The notes under the pieces are model-generated. The model had not been told where the DNA came from. It worked only from the letters and a program-made list of their open reading frames with translations, and searched no databases. Positions 21,301 through 32,455 of a stretch of 64,000 bases of DNA are shown here, in pieces. Position 1 is the stretch's first letter. Each line of letters opens with the position of its first letter. Both the position numbers and the translations under genes were made by a program. Source of the DNA: Paracyclopina nana (lineage: Eukaryota; Arthropoda; Copepoda; Cyclopoida; Cyclopettidae); the NCBI GenBank assembly GCA_019096065.1, contig JAGUCH010000008.1, positions 129,001 to 193,000 of the forward strand, read 5' to 3'.

Positions 21301-24055
21301 TGCCCTGTTCCGGTTGACTTCTGGAAGAGGACTAGTTGCAGGAACAGGTTCAGGCGTTGCATCAGGAAAAACTGGTCTTTGGTTGATGACATGGACCGGT
21401 CCAGGATGAGCAGTCTCTCCTTGAAGTGGAAAGATGGGGTTCTCTTCTGGACCTGGAGGCGCTGATGGTGGACGGCGAACTTTGAGTCCAAAAAATCCTC
21501 TTGTTGGAATAGGCTCAAGTGGCACTAGAGGCTCATTTTCAAATGGCTCCAATGGGGTAAATGGTTCTATAGGGACAACTGGCTCCAGTGGAACAACTGG
21601 CTCTAGTGGAACAGCTGGTTCAGGAATTGGATGGTGTAAATGAGGATCACGATGAGGTGGTGCCACTTCTTCGTGATGAACTGGTACTAATGGTTCACTA
21701 GCATGGTGAAGTAACTCATGATGGTGCAATGGAGTTGCCGGGGTAGAAAATTGAAAATGAAAACCTGGTGCCTCAATGTGATGGATATCTGACCCAAGAT
21801 TTGGTTTTGGTGTAACGATGTGTGAGCCTATAAAACATTAATCTTTGATTTATCATTTGAAGATTAATTGTGCTGTAAAAGAGTATACCCAAAGGTCTGA
21901 ATGGATGAGGCTCATGATGATCTAATACAGGTCCTGGTGTTGAATGGCCATGATGAGGCAATGGTGTTGAGTGCCCATGATGAGGCAAGGGTGTGGAGTG
22001 TCCGAGATGAGGCAATGGTGTTGAGTGACCAAGATGAGGCAAGGGTGTGGAGTGTCCAAGATGAGGCAATGGTGTTGAGTGACCATGATGAGGCAATGGT
22101 GTGGAGTGACCATGATGTGGCACTGGTGTAGAGTGACCATGATGAGGCACTGGTGTAGAGTGACCATGATGAGGAAGTGGTGTAGAGTGACCATGATGAG
22201 GCAAGGGTGTGGAGTGATCGTGATGAGGCACTGGTGTAGAGTGTCCAAGATGAGGCAAGGGTGTTGAATGACTATGGTGGATAGAATGATCTTGACTAAA
22301 ATGATGTACTGGTTCTGGAACACCATATTCTGGTGGAGGAGGTGGGGCACCATACTCTGGAGTAGGTGTGGAATGTCCTTGGTGCAGATGATGACCATGT
22401 AACTCAACAGCATGAGATCCATGATGAGGGGCTAGAGTTGAATGGTGAAGGGGTCCAGGCACACCATACTCAGATGCTGGTGGAGGTACTCCATATTCAG
22501 GTGATAGCGGAGGAGCACCATAGTCTGGTTGCGGAGATGGTACTCCATACTCAGGTGATAGCGGAGGAGCACCATAGTCTGGTTGCAGAGATGGTACCCC
22601 ATAATCAGGGGATGGTGAGGGTACTCCGTAATGTGGTGAAGGTGTTGGCACTCCATAGTGAGGAGTTGGTGAAGGCACTCCATAATGGGGAGATGGCGAA
22701 GGTGCTCCATAATGAGGAGTTGGCGAAGGTGCCCCATAATGGGGAGATGGTGGAGGAACTCCGTAGTGAGGAGTTGGAGAGGGAACTCCATAATGGGGTG
22801 TTGGTGATGGCACCCCATAATGTGGGGTAGGAGTTGGCGATCCAAAATGGGGTTGATGGCTCCCTCTTGGCAACTCATGAGATATTACAACATCATCTTC
22901 TGCTTCCTCATGGAGTGGTTGAGGAACAGGGGTTGAGAGTAGGATGGGTGCTGGCGAAGGCTGGTGTTGAAGGACAGGTTCCGGATCTTCATGATGAACT
23001 GATACAGGTGATGGTCCAAAGTGGATTTCTTGGTAGTGGTTAGATGAAGGAGTGGAATGAACCACATGGTGAGAAGTTGGAGATGACTCCGTGTAAACAT
23101 GGCCAGCAGGTGTGGTGCTTCCATGAAAGAATGGAGCAGGTGTAGTGCTTCCATGGAAGAAAGGCACAGGTGTTGGCTGTCCATGATGCAATTTAGGCAA
23201 TCCATGACTGATGGATTGAACTGGGTCATCATAGGGTGGTATAGGCGATGAGAAACCATAGTGGCCTGGAGCAGGAGTGGAGAAACCGTAATGACCTGGA
23301 GCTGGTGTCGAGAATCCATAAGACAAGGGTGGCAAAGCAGACACTACAGGGATGTCCCCTTCATCCACATCCATATCTGGTTCATCAGTTGGCTTGTGAT
23401 GGAACCCAAAGTCATTTGGAACTGGTATGTCCGGAAGGAACAATGTGTCTGGAAAAGGATCTTCAGCTGGTTCCGGATCATCACTCGATTCAAACACTGG
23501 TAAATGATGGGGAGCAAAGGTGGACACAAATCCCACCGGTGGCCCTTGATGAAATTTGGGTACCAAGCTGGAGACTTGAGGCCTAGGTGTGGTGTACTTG
23601 TCATATGGGCCAGCAACCGCTTCGGCTTGTCCTGAAGCCTCATGAAGGTCCTTTTCAAACTCAAACTGGAAGTTGCCAGTTCCTTGATGCTTGATCTGAG
23701 GCTTCAGGTTGGGCAGTCCATGGCTGGTGGTATCCTTAGGCTCATCCAGGACAGGATCTTCATTGTAGTAGACTCCGGGCACATTAGTTTGAATTTCTTG
23801 TCGCAGGGCTGGTGAGTAAGCTCCATGATGAGAGTAAGGATGAATGTGGAGCCTCTTGGTTCTCACATTTGTGGCATTACTTGTCTGTTGCTGCATTTCA
23901 TCCTTGATGTCTTGTTCAAGCGAGTCATTCTCGACAGATTCTTCGCTGATGTCAACCTCGACAGTCGAGTTGGTTATGTCTTCTGAGGCATTGGCATAGC
24001 TTGAGCAAAGTAAAATAGTCAAAAGGCACACAGCAACCATCCATTTTGAATGCAT
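15391..24055 (-). CDS. Giant secreted Pro/His-rich repeat protein (2829 residues)
   Basis: Four large minus-strand exons, 21889-24055, 19008-21827, 16883-18952 and 15391-16823, join in one frame; introns are only 55-61 bp and all phase 1 at a Gly codon. The start follows a splice acceptor and gives a signal peptide (WMVAVCLLTILLCSSYANA). An acidic N-glycosylated propeptide ends in RTKR at about residues 65-68, a furin-type site. Then come arrays: YGVPSPTPH, HGHSTPLPH (exon 1), LEP repeats and HGPT (exon 2), and SYGPPPEVHH (exon 3). The motifs FQFSTPATP, YFTFSTPTP and FEFSTPVPG recur near exon borders. The middle has a basic stretch (SKKRRRVVKRGRKSK) followed by an acidic helix-prone segment. 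A Thr-rich stretch and an acidic C-terminal region end in a basic tail. I do not recognise the protein. A cuticle, adhesive or metal-binding matrix role is inferred from composition only. Exons 2 and 3 are both phase 1-1, so either can be skipped. Confidence 0.85.
18150..18640 (-). repeat. Coding repeat, Tyr-Gly-Pro-Pro-Pro-Glu-Val/His units
   Basis: Within exon 3 of the giant gene, units of about 13-20 residues centred on YGPPPEV with flanking HH, EP or SE recur about nine times. Units vary in length, so this is older than the HGPT array. Confidence 0.8.
19179..19390 (-). repeat. Coding 12-bp tandem array, HGPT units (about 17)
   Basis: The plus strand shows CATGAGTTGGAC almost without change; one unit has GGTCC in place of GGACC. 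Near identity at the DNA level indicates recent expansion and probable length polymorphism. Diverged relatives (HGPS, HAPT, HGPI) continue to about 19540. Confidence 0.9.
21935..22270 (-). repeat. Coding 27-bp tandem array, HGHSTPLPH/HLGHSTPVPH units
   Basis: About a dozen 27-bp units in exon 1 of the giant gene, with L/V and H/L variants, follow the YGAPPPPPEYGVPEP stretch. A second 27-bp array (YGVPSPTPH, about 22480-22850) lies just upstream in coding order and has the same unit length. Confidence 0.85.
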
Positions 24056-24677
24056 TAGCTGAAAAGTAAACAAGGGATAAAGTTGCTGCATTGATTTGGT
24101 CCTATTGTAGTGTGGGGGGCGCGCGTAGCGCGCTGCCTCCCCCAATAATTACACTAATTGTTGCCTTGAAGAAATTTCAATCATGCAAAGAAGAAAATCA
24201 AACATGTCCAATATTTTTGATGATGATCTCAATGTTCAAGGATAGTAAAGAATGCAATGCCAACTGTCGAACAGAAGTGTGGGAATTTTAGGCAAAAAAT
24301 CCAAAGTAATTGACGCGCAAGATGTACCACAATAATAAAATATCTATACATGTGGGATATCATCAGGAAGTTTTCTTGGGAGATTTTTAAAGAAGGTCCT
24401 TTTTAAGCATAAAAAGAAGTCAGTTTCAAGCCATTAATTCCAATTCTTGATTGATCACCAAAAAATCAATGAAAACTTGGTGCAAGCAACAATTTTCTGG
24501 TTGACTTGTACTTCATATTGATATTTCTGCAGTTTCACAAATAAAAAAAAAGTTGCTGAATTGAAGGTTGCTAAAAATCAAGCAGGCAAATAAACTTAAT
24601 TGGATCATCATTAAAACTTTTTTGGCTGAAAATAATAAGTTAGTATTGTTACCAAGGTAAAAATATGGTTTTTTACC
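24056..24677. other. 5' side of the giant gene
   Basis: A splice acceptor (TTTTCAG on the minus strand) ends at 24059, three bases before the start ATG, so an untranslated upstream exon should lie further right; its position is not clear. At 24113-24143 a GC-rich hairpin (GGGGGGCGCGCG, then GCGCGC and CTCCCCC) stands in AT-rich DNA. Confidence 0.4.
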
Positions 24678-26030
24678 AAGTTGCTCAGTGGTTTTTGAGG
24701 AGACATTGCTTATTTGGGTTTGGGTTCGAGTCCCAAATTGTCCTACTTTCCAAAAAAAACCGCATTTCTACTTTTCAATATCCTAAGCTTGTCAAGCAAA
24801 AATGTAAAAACTGCACTGGAAACACCTATTTATGCATGTAGCTCAGTGGCTCAAAGTAGGCTCCCAATTGTTGGGGCATGGGTTCGATTCCCAATTCCCC
24901 CTATTTTCCACTAATTTTGCTTTATAATGCTGCCAAACTTGATTTTAAAACTAGAAAAAATGTAGTTTTTCAATAGGCAACCTTAAGTTTGGTGTTTAAA
25001 GTCTCACCCTTGAATTGTTATTCGGCTCCATTTCTGTGTGAAGATCATCGTCAACTGAGTGATTTTGTTGCTGATCATCATTTCCCGCGCGATTTTTTCC
25101 GTATCTACCTTATTCTAGTAATTACGCTGACGAGCGTTTTTTTAACAAGGATGTTTTGCACGCGCATAAACATTATATGCGCAAGCACTGAAGCAAAAAT
25201 GTCCACTTCAAATCTGGAATTTTGTACTTCCAATTGTTGCTGTGGTCATCACACTTTAAAAATTGGCAAAAAGTAGCAATTTTTAGCTTGAGAAAAAATG
25301 GCTTGGTGGTATTTGAAAGGTACTGATGTTTGTTTGGGTAAGGGTTCGATTCCCAATTTTTGCCTTATCTAATGGAACTCTTTTGATTTTTGAAAATGTC
25401 ACATGTCCAAAAAAGCAATTTTCCAGAAATTCATTATCATTTCTAGTTTTGGAAAAAGTAGCTCAGTGGTTTTGACTATGATGTTGATGCTTTAATTTGT
25501 TAAGGTTCGAATCCCAATTTGAGCCTTTCCGCAGCAGAAAATAAATAGCTCATTAACACTTTTCTATGAAAAATGTGCAATTTTTTCCCTGAATGTAATG
25601 TAGGATTGTTTTTTAGGAAATGCTTTTTAATGGGTTTATGTGAAAAAGGCTTTAAAAAAATACTCAAATGGCCTTGTCAGCACAAATCACATTACTAATT
25701 CTGCTGCATTTCATTAATGAGGAAGAGCAACATTTGGGAAAAAATCAAGACACTTTAATTGCGAAAAGACATGTTTAGCCACCATCACATATATTCTTAT
25801 TTCCACGTGGTGGTGGGAATACATAAAGTTGTGTATGCATGAAGTGGCAACATAATAATGACAGGGTGATCAACCATGAAAAACTATCAGGACATATTAA
25901 TTAATTGTCTCACAGCTAAAACGCCTCTTAAAAACCGAGTTTTAGCCCACTTTCAAAGTGGCGCGCAGTGGCTCTGATGTTGCACTCACATTTGTTTGGG
26001 CATGGGTTCGGATCCCCGCTTCTCGCCTAT
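24678..26030 (+). repeat. Series of five degenerate tRNA-like sequences
   Basis: Units at about 24678-24746, 24833-24901, 25292-25367, 25452-25528 and 25957-26030 each have a D-arm/A-box-like GCTCAGTGG (or variant) and a B-box GGTTCGA(T/G/A)TCCC about 45 bases later. Anticodon and acceptor stems do not pair well, so they are not functional tRNA genes. They are too regular to be chance and resemble a low-copy SINE or repeated tRNA pseudogene family. Confidence 0.6.
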
Positions 26031-27228
26031 TCTAGGCTTTTTGAGGCTGCTCTTTGTTTGCATGCATACTTCTGTTGGCATGGAAATTAATTTTGTTCCA
26101 AATCTGATTTTTCAGCTGCATTCTGTGGAAATAATCAGCTGAAAATAAATGCTATAATGACGGAAATAAGCTCAAGGAAAATCAGGCAAGAATTGTGGAA
26201 AAACCGCAAAGTTTTCCTCCAAATAAAAATACACAGGCAAAGTCGGAACTATTTTGCAAAAGTGTGAAGAATCAACATTGCATGAAATCATCCTGAAAGC
26301 AATTACACATCAAAAACGAATATTTTTTGCACCTCAATGCCAAATTGTTTGCTATTAATGAAATAATAAGTCAAGTCACGCAACAGCGAAACGAGAAACC
26401 AAATAAGCCGCCATTTGTCATCGGCTCGACTCCAACTTGACCATAATTCACTATTTTACCTCATCACAACAAGCAGAGTCTTAAAATATTGAACTTAGTT
26501 TTTTTTTGGCAAATCAAAACTTAAAAAAATACATAACACACTTCAGAATATGAAGGGCTTAAACTTAAGTTAGCTCAATTTTATGCAAAACTTAAGTTGG
26601 TTTGAACTTATGCAGGCTAAAACTTAAAATGGCTTAAACTGAATAGGGAAAGAACTTAAGATGGCTCTAACTTTAAGGCTTAAAATTAAAAGTGCTTAAA
26701 ATTGATCTATCTCAAATTAAGAAAAGTAAGCTTAAACCTTAACACTTTTAATAGGTCTTAAACTTACAAACTTACAAAACTTACAAAATAGGCTTAAACT
26801 TAAAAAGAGCTGTAACTTAATAGGTCTAAAACATAAGAGAACAAAAATCAGAGAGGACTTAAACTTGAAAAGTCTTAAACCATATCATACTGTATCATAA
26901 AATGACAACATTACAAAGCATAAACATATTAACAAAAAGTAAGTTCATCAATTTATGCTGAGTCATTAAAAAACATTAGTAATTTTCAGCCCAAATAAAG
27001 TTTAAGTGGTTGCACTCAACTCATTTTTCTACCATTTCAAAAGTGAAAGCACTTTAGATCTTAAAGTTGTCAATAAAGTCTGATACAAAAAAATAAGCCT
27101 TGAATAGTTGAGAGAACTTACTGTTCTGTATTTTCTGACTCACTCTCAATAAAGAAGGAGAGAGAAGGAGACTTGAGGCACTTTTAAAACTCCTCCACTT
27201 CTGGTCATTCCATCTGGAAAGCTGAGCA
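26031..27228. repeat. AT-rich region with a degenerate CTTAAAC/ACTTAA repeat
   Basis: From about 26490 to 26890 the words GGCTTAAACTTAAA and AACTTAAGT recur irregularly. A run of purines (GAAGGAGAGAGAAGGAGA near 27155) precedes the GPCR start. No gene is seen. Confidence 0.5.
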
Positions 27229-30200
27229 ATGGAGGTTGAAATAATTGAGCAACAAGATGAGTCTGTCCATGTCATCAAATGGGCTGATGTCACTTCACCC
27301 ATCATCATAGGGATTCTGGCCTTTTGCTGGTCTGTCAATGTCATTGGCAGAGGACTTGTCATTGACTATGTCTGGAGGTTTGCACCACCAAAAAGACCCA
27401 TCAACATCTTGACGCTTCATGACCAGGTAATGATTTGAAGTACTTGTAAGGGATACATATTTGTAAAAAGAACATGGAAGTATCGACTGGATGGGTAATG
27501 TGACTTGATTTGTCTTCATTCAATTTGGTTTCTTTTGCTCAAAATGAGAAAGTTTGTCAAAGGAAACTGCGACATTTCAAAAGGACTTAGGAACATCCCA
27601 AAGCTATAGGTCTATAAGTAAGCGATAAAGATGGTGACAACGTTTCTCAATTAGTATGTATACTAAATATGCCTAATAATACTTTGCAAGAATTATCACA
27701 ACGTCTTGACACTAGATGACCAGGTAATAGTTTGACGTACTTGTAAGCGATACATGTTTGTCAAAATAACATGGAAGTATCGACTGGATGGGTAATGTGA
27801 CTTGATTTGTCTTCATTCAATTTGGTTTCTTTTGCTCAAAATGAGAAAGTTTGTCAAAGGAAACTGCAACATTTCAAAAGGACTTAAGAACATCCCAAAG
27901 CTTTTATTAGGGATTTAGGTTGGTGACGATGTAACACATAAATAATTAGTTATTTTGGCTCTTGTTTCAACTTTTAATGTTGAATAATAGTTTGCACCAC
28001 CAAAAAGACCCATCAACATCTTGACCCTTCATGACCAGGTAATAATTTGACGTACTTGTAAGGGATACATATTTGTAAAAAGAACATGAAAGTATCTACT
28101 GGATGGGTAATGTGACTTGATTTGTCTTCATGAAATTTGGTTTCTTTTGTTGAAAATGAGAAAGTTTGTCGAAGGAAACTGCGACATTTCAAAAGGACTT
28201 AGGAACATCCCTAAGCTGTCTATTTGTAAGCGATAAAGATGTTGACAACGTTTCTCAATTAGCGTTTAAACTAACTATGTCTAATAATACTTTGCTAGAA
28301 TTTTTACAGAATGACTTACAGAACATACCCGACACTTTTTAGGCAAACTACAAAAACATCAGGCAAAGTACTGATATGATCTTTTTCGAACTTAATTGAG
28401 TCATAGACAAATTTTGACTTATGTGGGTTGTAATTGAAAGATTTGTCGTCATATGTCATGTAAATGTCGTCAAGGTACAAACTATTTTTTGGTAGTTAGA
28501 CATGTATTACTTCATTGACGAAGCAGTTTATTTGTAAAAATAACATAGCTTATTCAACTGGATGGATAATGTGTAGTGATTAGTCAACTTTCAATTTGGT
28601 TTTGTCCCTATTACAAAGCTATAAAGTACGTCAAAAGAAACTGTAACATCACAAAAGGACTTACAATCATCATTTTACATGGATGACAAGATGCATCAAT
28701 AAACGTACAATTCACACATTTAAGAATTTAAAACAGACTACATGAAAGAAAGATAAGAATGTTGAACCTATGCACAATTTGTAATTTTTTTGCGAGGAAT
28801 TTTTTGTCATTGATGAAGTTGGTAAGTTTGTAGTTGAAGTTGGTACAAAGCATTCAAAAGGCTTAAGGACTGCATCGAAACAAGCTGCATTACATCCAGT
28901 CCTATCAATGAATAAGCAAGTTTAGACAAGTTTGAACATGTTTCGACATCTCACACCTGCATTTTTCCAAGCAAAATTGGTCCCATGTATTCAAGGTGTT
29001 ATTGGGTAGATTGAGTGGAATGGGGATACAAACATCAGATGTATTTGGCTTTCGAATACAAAACTCCTCACAATGTTTGCCTGGTATTTGATCTGGAAAA
29101 TTTTGAATTTGAATTTTCCCGCCTTTTTTCCTAAATCATATTTACCATATGGTGGAAGTGGGCTGTTGGCTGAGGCTTTGCTACAAGCCTTATTATCCTG
29201 GGTAATCCTGATAAAAACAAAATAACACCTATAATTACACTGATAATTTTAAATTAATCCACTTACTCACAATTGGTTGAGCAGAACTCATCCAAAACAG
29301 ATTTGTGCAGTTCTGGAGAACTGACACAATTTCTGCTATTGCTTACATTTCTCAAGCAATATTGATCACAAATGAAATCAGCACCTAAACAAAACTTTTG
29401 GTAATTGTTCGCTAAAGTTTGTTGTCATTTTGAAGGAATGACAACAAATTGTTTGCTTTACAATCAAGTCTCATTTACCACTTTGATGTTTAATGCATAT
29501 ATTATTTTGTCATACGTTGTCATACATAAATTGCAAATAAAGCATAAGTGCTTAAACAACAACATAAAATGTAACTTAAATGTTCGCTATTTTAAATAAA
29601 AGTTAAAACATGAAGTAGAATGCTTGGTTAGAAATATGCCTAAGTGTAATTCAATAAGCAATACTTTTGGTGATTTTTCGTTAACAATTGAAAGTTTGTC
29701 GCCCTTTTGGTTATGATTACCTAAATTTCTCAAGCAATATTGATCACAAATGAAGTCAGCGCCTAAACAAAACTTTTGGAAATTTTTCGCTAAAGTTTGT
29801 TGTCATTTTGAAGGAATGACACCAAATTGTTTATCTTACAATCGAGTCTCATTTACCATTTTGTTGTTTAACGCCTGTTTCTTTCCAATAAAAAGGCGTA
29901 TTTAACAACAAAACATTAATTAACATTAACAATTAAAAAAAAAATAGTTTAAATCATAATACTTGAAATGTTGAAAGGCGTGACTTGACAATTTGGGCCA
30001 CCTTTCAAACTTTGGCATTTTTCGCATGTAATTGTGTCATTTTCATATCTTGGCTTACATCCATTTCCTTCAGCAATGCACCTATCACATTCATGAATAA
30101 TATCTAAAAAATAATATTAAAAAATTAATATTTAAATATTATTAATATTAAAATCTGACTTGCCACATCTTCCAGAATTTGGATACTGACAGTCATTTGA

Positions 30201-31510
30201 CAAAAGGTTCAAATCTGACACAGCTGTCTTGAATTCACAAGTTCTTTAAAAAAGTCATTTTCCTTAAAAATTATTAATATTTTTAATATATTACTGGCAA
30301 TCCCTGCATAAGCTAGGATCAGATAATTGCACATGAGCAATGCATGTCTCATTTCCAACTGAGCAATAATTTTCACAGTCCAGTCCTAAAATATTAATAA
30401 TAATTAATAACAAGTAACATTATTAAAGTATTAGTAATTTACCTTTAATGCAGGGAAAACTGAAATAAAATACTGCAATAAAGGCCAATTCCTGGAGCAA
30501 AGTCATGATTTCCTTTGAAATACGATAACTTTTAAATTATGAAAAAAAAAAAATCCTCCCCGTCGGGGAATTGAACCCCGGTCTCCCGCGTGACAGGCGG
30601 GGATACTTACCACTATACTAACGAGGATTGCTCCCTTAATAACACAAATTATCAATTATTTATGGTAAAACATAATTTTTTGGTTATTTTCAATAATGTA
30701 ACTAAAAATTACATGTAATTTCAGATTGTCCAATTGGCAACGAGCCTCATTTTCTCCACTCTGACGATAACCAGTCTGGTGTGGGGTCAACCCTTGGAGC
30801 AGTTTATTTCAACCCTAGGCTGTGAGCTGTACTGGGCAGCTGTCGTGGTGCACAACGTGAGCTTCACTTGCGGTGGCTTCATCATGGCCCTCTACCGGTT
30901 AATCTCAGTGGCCAGGATTAACCAGTCCTCCTGTCAGCTGTTTAAAAGGAACCTGCTTGGAGCCCAGATTCTCATGCAAATCTGCCTTGGCCTCGAATGG
31001 CTCCTCATTCTACTCATGACTGGCTTGAACTGGTTAGGCCGGGCCAAATCTGGCTCCGGATTGGCTGCTCAGTTTTGCACCGGCCAATCACAGCGCATGC
31101 ACTCAGTTCTCATGGAATATTGGGGCAGCTCAACAGCTGACATTGATTTTGGCCTCAAATTGACTGCCTCAGTTTTCCTCCTGGGCCAAATGGTGAATTT
31201 GCTGGAAATTTGCTGCTACATTGTGCTATTTGTCCATTTGTACCAGCACAACAAAAGCATGTGCTCTACAGTCAGTCCAGACGAGTTGAGAAGGCGCAGG
31301 AAGGGAAATGTGACCAATTTGACTGGGCAGGCCATCACCTTTGCTGTCGAGACTTTGGCTGTCATTCTCGTCCAATTTCTCCTCAGGTCAAATTCGGGGA
31401 TTTTCCTTTTTGAGCCAGCTGCGTTTCCTGTGCTCCTTGTGCTCCTTTTAGCTGTTGTCACCTTTGCTCAGTTCACAGCTTCGCCTGAACTGAGAAGGTT
31501 CTATTTTTGA
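27229..31510 (+). CDS. Seven-transmembrane receptor (rhodopsin-like GPCR, orphan)
   Basis: Two exons, 27229-27426 and 30725-31510 (phase 0), encode 327 residues. TM1 is at about residues 24-45. The exon border falls in the first intracellular loop (PINILTLHDQ, then IVQLATS). TM2, TM3 (Cys99, then ALYRLISVAR in the DRY position), TM4, a second extracellular loop with Cys (AAQFCTGQ), TM5, TM6 and TM7 follow. The Cys pair and the R after TM3 support a class A receptor. NPxxY is absent in TM7 (FAQFTASPELRRF) and the tail is only a few residues, so it is divergent. Ligand cannot be told. The intron holds a triplicated copy of the end of exon 1 and, on the other strand, a cysteine-rich gene. Confidence 0.65.
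27379..28320 (+). repeat. Tandem triplication of the end of GPCR exon 1 plus intron start
   Basis: Three units of about 290-330 bp begin at about 27379, 27700 and 27991. All share ACTGGATGGGTAATGTGACT and TTGTCTTCATTCAATTTGG or close variants. Unit 1 includes the real exon end. Unit 3 keeps 48 coding bases (27991-28038) nearly unchanged, preceded by AG and followed by GTAATA. Unit 2 keeps only the last dozen or so bases. Confidence 0.85.
28712..30506 (-). CDS. Cysteine-rich secreted protein nested in the GPCR intron, alternative 3' ends
   Basis: Minus-strand exons: E1 30443-30506 (signal peptide, LLQELAFIAVFYFSF), E2 30295-30385, E3 30164-30243 (donor GC-AG: GCAAGT), E4 29949-30103 with a stop. 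E1-E4 join to 129 residues. Further exons E6 29267-29384, E7 29146-29207, E8 28957-29092 and E9 28712-28901 also have good splice sites; E1-E2-E3-E6-E7-E8-E9 joins in frame to 246 residues. E2, E6 and E8 are related: C-x2-(Y/F)-C, a central C-(I/V), and a late C-x3-C or C-x2-C; each is paired with a short exon. E9 ends with a Ser/Thr/Asn linker and a hydrophobic tail (GSTFLSFFHVVCF), as in GPI-anchored proteins. I do not recognise the family. All phases agree, but no transcript is seen. Confidence 0.6.
29721..29870 (-). repeat. Truncated duplicate of exon E6 and its upstream intron
   Basis: 29721-29762 copies the first 40 or so bases of E6 (ADFICDQYCLRN) with its acceptor, and the following intron bases to about 29870 match 29385-29490 (AAGTTTGTTGTCATTTTGAA). 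The duplicate has a GT after AAATTTAG but ends in the wrong phase, so it is probably not used. Confidence 0.65.
30556..30627 (-). tRNA. tRNA-Asp (GTC)
   Basis: 72 bases on the minus strand: acceptor TCCTCGT pairs with ACGGGGA (one G-T), discriminator G, D arm TTAGTATAGTGGTAA, anticodon loop CTGTCAC (anticodon GTC), T arm GGGGTTCAATTCCCC. A run of T follows on the minus strand, a pol III terminator. It lies in the GPCR intron, antisense to that gene, 97 bases before exon 2. Confidence 0.95.
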
Positions 31511-31562
31511 GTGAATAGACATCCGGATTGTAACAAAGAAGCGCCATCTGCCGACAATTTGG
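31511..31562. promoter_or_regulatory. CTCF-like motif just after the GPCR stop
   Basis: AAGCGCCATCTGCCGAC (31537-31552) reads GGCAGATGGCGC on the minus strand, close to the animal CTCF core (CCASYAGRKGGCRS). Similar sites are at 13310-13323 and 37410-37424. Binding is inference. Confidence 0.35.
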
Positions 31563-32455
31563 AAGCAACACTTGGGAGTTGGACTCATAATCTAGTTTGA
31601 TTTCCATGAGTCAAGTCACTTTTTTTAATGCGAGAAATTATTGACATCATGATCATAACATTACACTGCCCACTTGTGATGAAGCATGGGAAGTTTTGGG
31701 TAGGGAAAGATTTCATGATCATTTTGACATCAAAAGTGTAATACTCAATTTAGGGCCTAATTAGCAAAGAAGCCATTAGAGCATTAGCTGAAAAAGCTGA
31801 AAAATAAATTCAAGGATTGATTCAAAAATAAAAAGAGGATACTCTTTGTGTTCTCCTAGCTTGTGGCTCCCAAATCAGAAAATATAGTTGAATTCCATCT
31901 GGAGAGGAATAAATTGGGCTTTTTTTCGATCCGGGCTTTTCTGTCAGAAAAAACTGAACAAAAACAGCGTTACTAAAGATTTTGATGAATTCCTCACATA
32001 GTTAGCACAAAGGCCAAATTGACGATTTATTCGAAGTGACTGTAATTTTTCTGGTAGCTTTGATTCACTTTCCGGCCTACCCATTTTCGCCCTTCAAGAC
32101 CTGAAGGAATCCACATGGTCAATGTTGATGTTATGATTAAGATGTCTATTCAAAATGGTTATGTTTATGTTGCTTATGAAGCGAAAAGACTCGAACATCT
32201 TGATATTCTAAGTATCTTAAGGTTATTATATAGATTTAAAAACAGTCTTTGTTTGAGTCGTGAATTGTCTGGAAAGATTGATGATGTTAATTTGCTCGGG
32301 TCTTTATTTCGAACTATTGCTGGAGTCGCTAAAACGCTGCAACTCAGTTTTTTTCTCAAGCAGCGTCAACCAAATATCCCAGCTGTTGCCCTAAAAGGCC
32401 GCTAGGATCGCTCTGCATCATTGTTATTGTTATGGTACTAATGTGAATTGCCAAC
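31563..32455 (+). repeat. Dispersed repeat family R3, long copy
   Basis: Its ends match 12938-13300 (AACACTTGGGAGTTGG at the start; GCCCTAAAAGGCCGCTAGG then ATTGTTATGG toward the end). The middle is longer than in the short copy. A 96-codon frame at 32115 has no known domain and lies wholly in the repeat. Confidence 0.6.

Noticed and set aside
32115-32405. 96-codon frame
   Set aside because: It lies wholly within the dispersed R3 repeat and has no recognisable domain.
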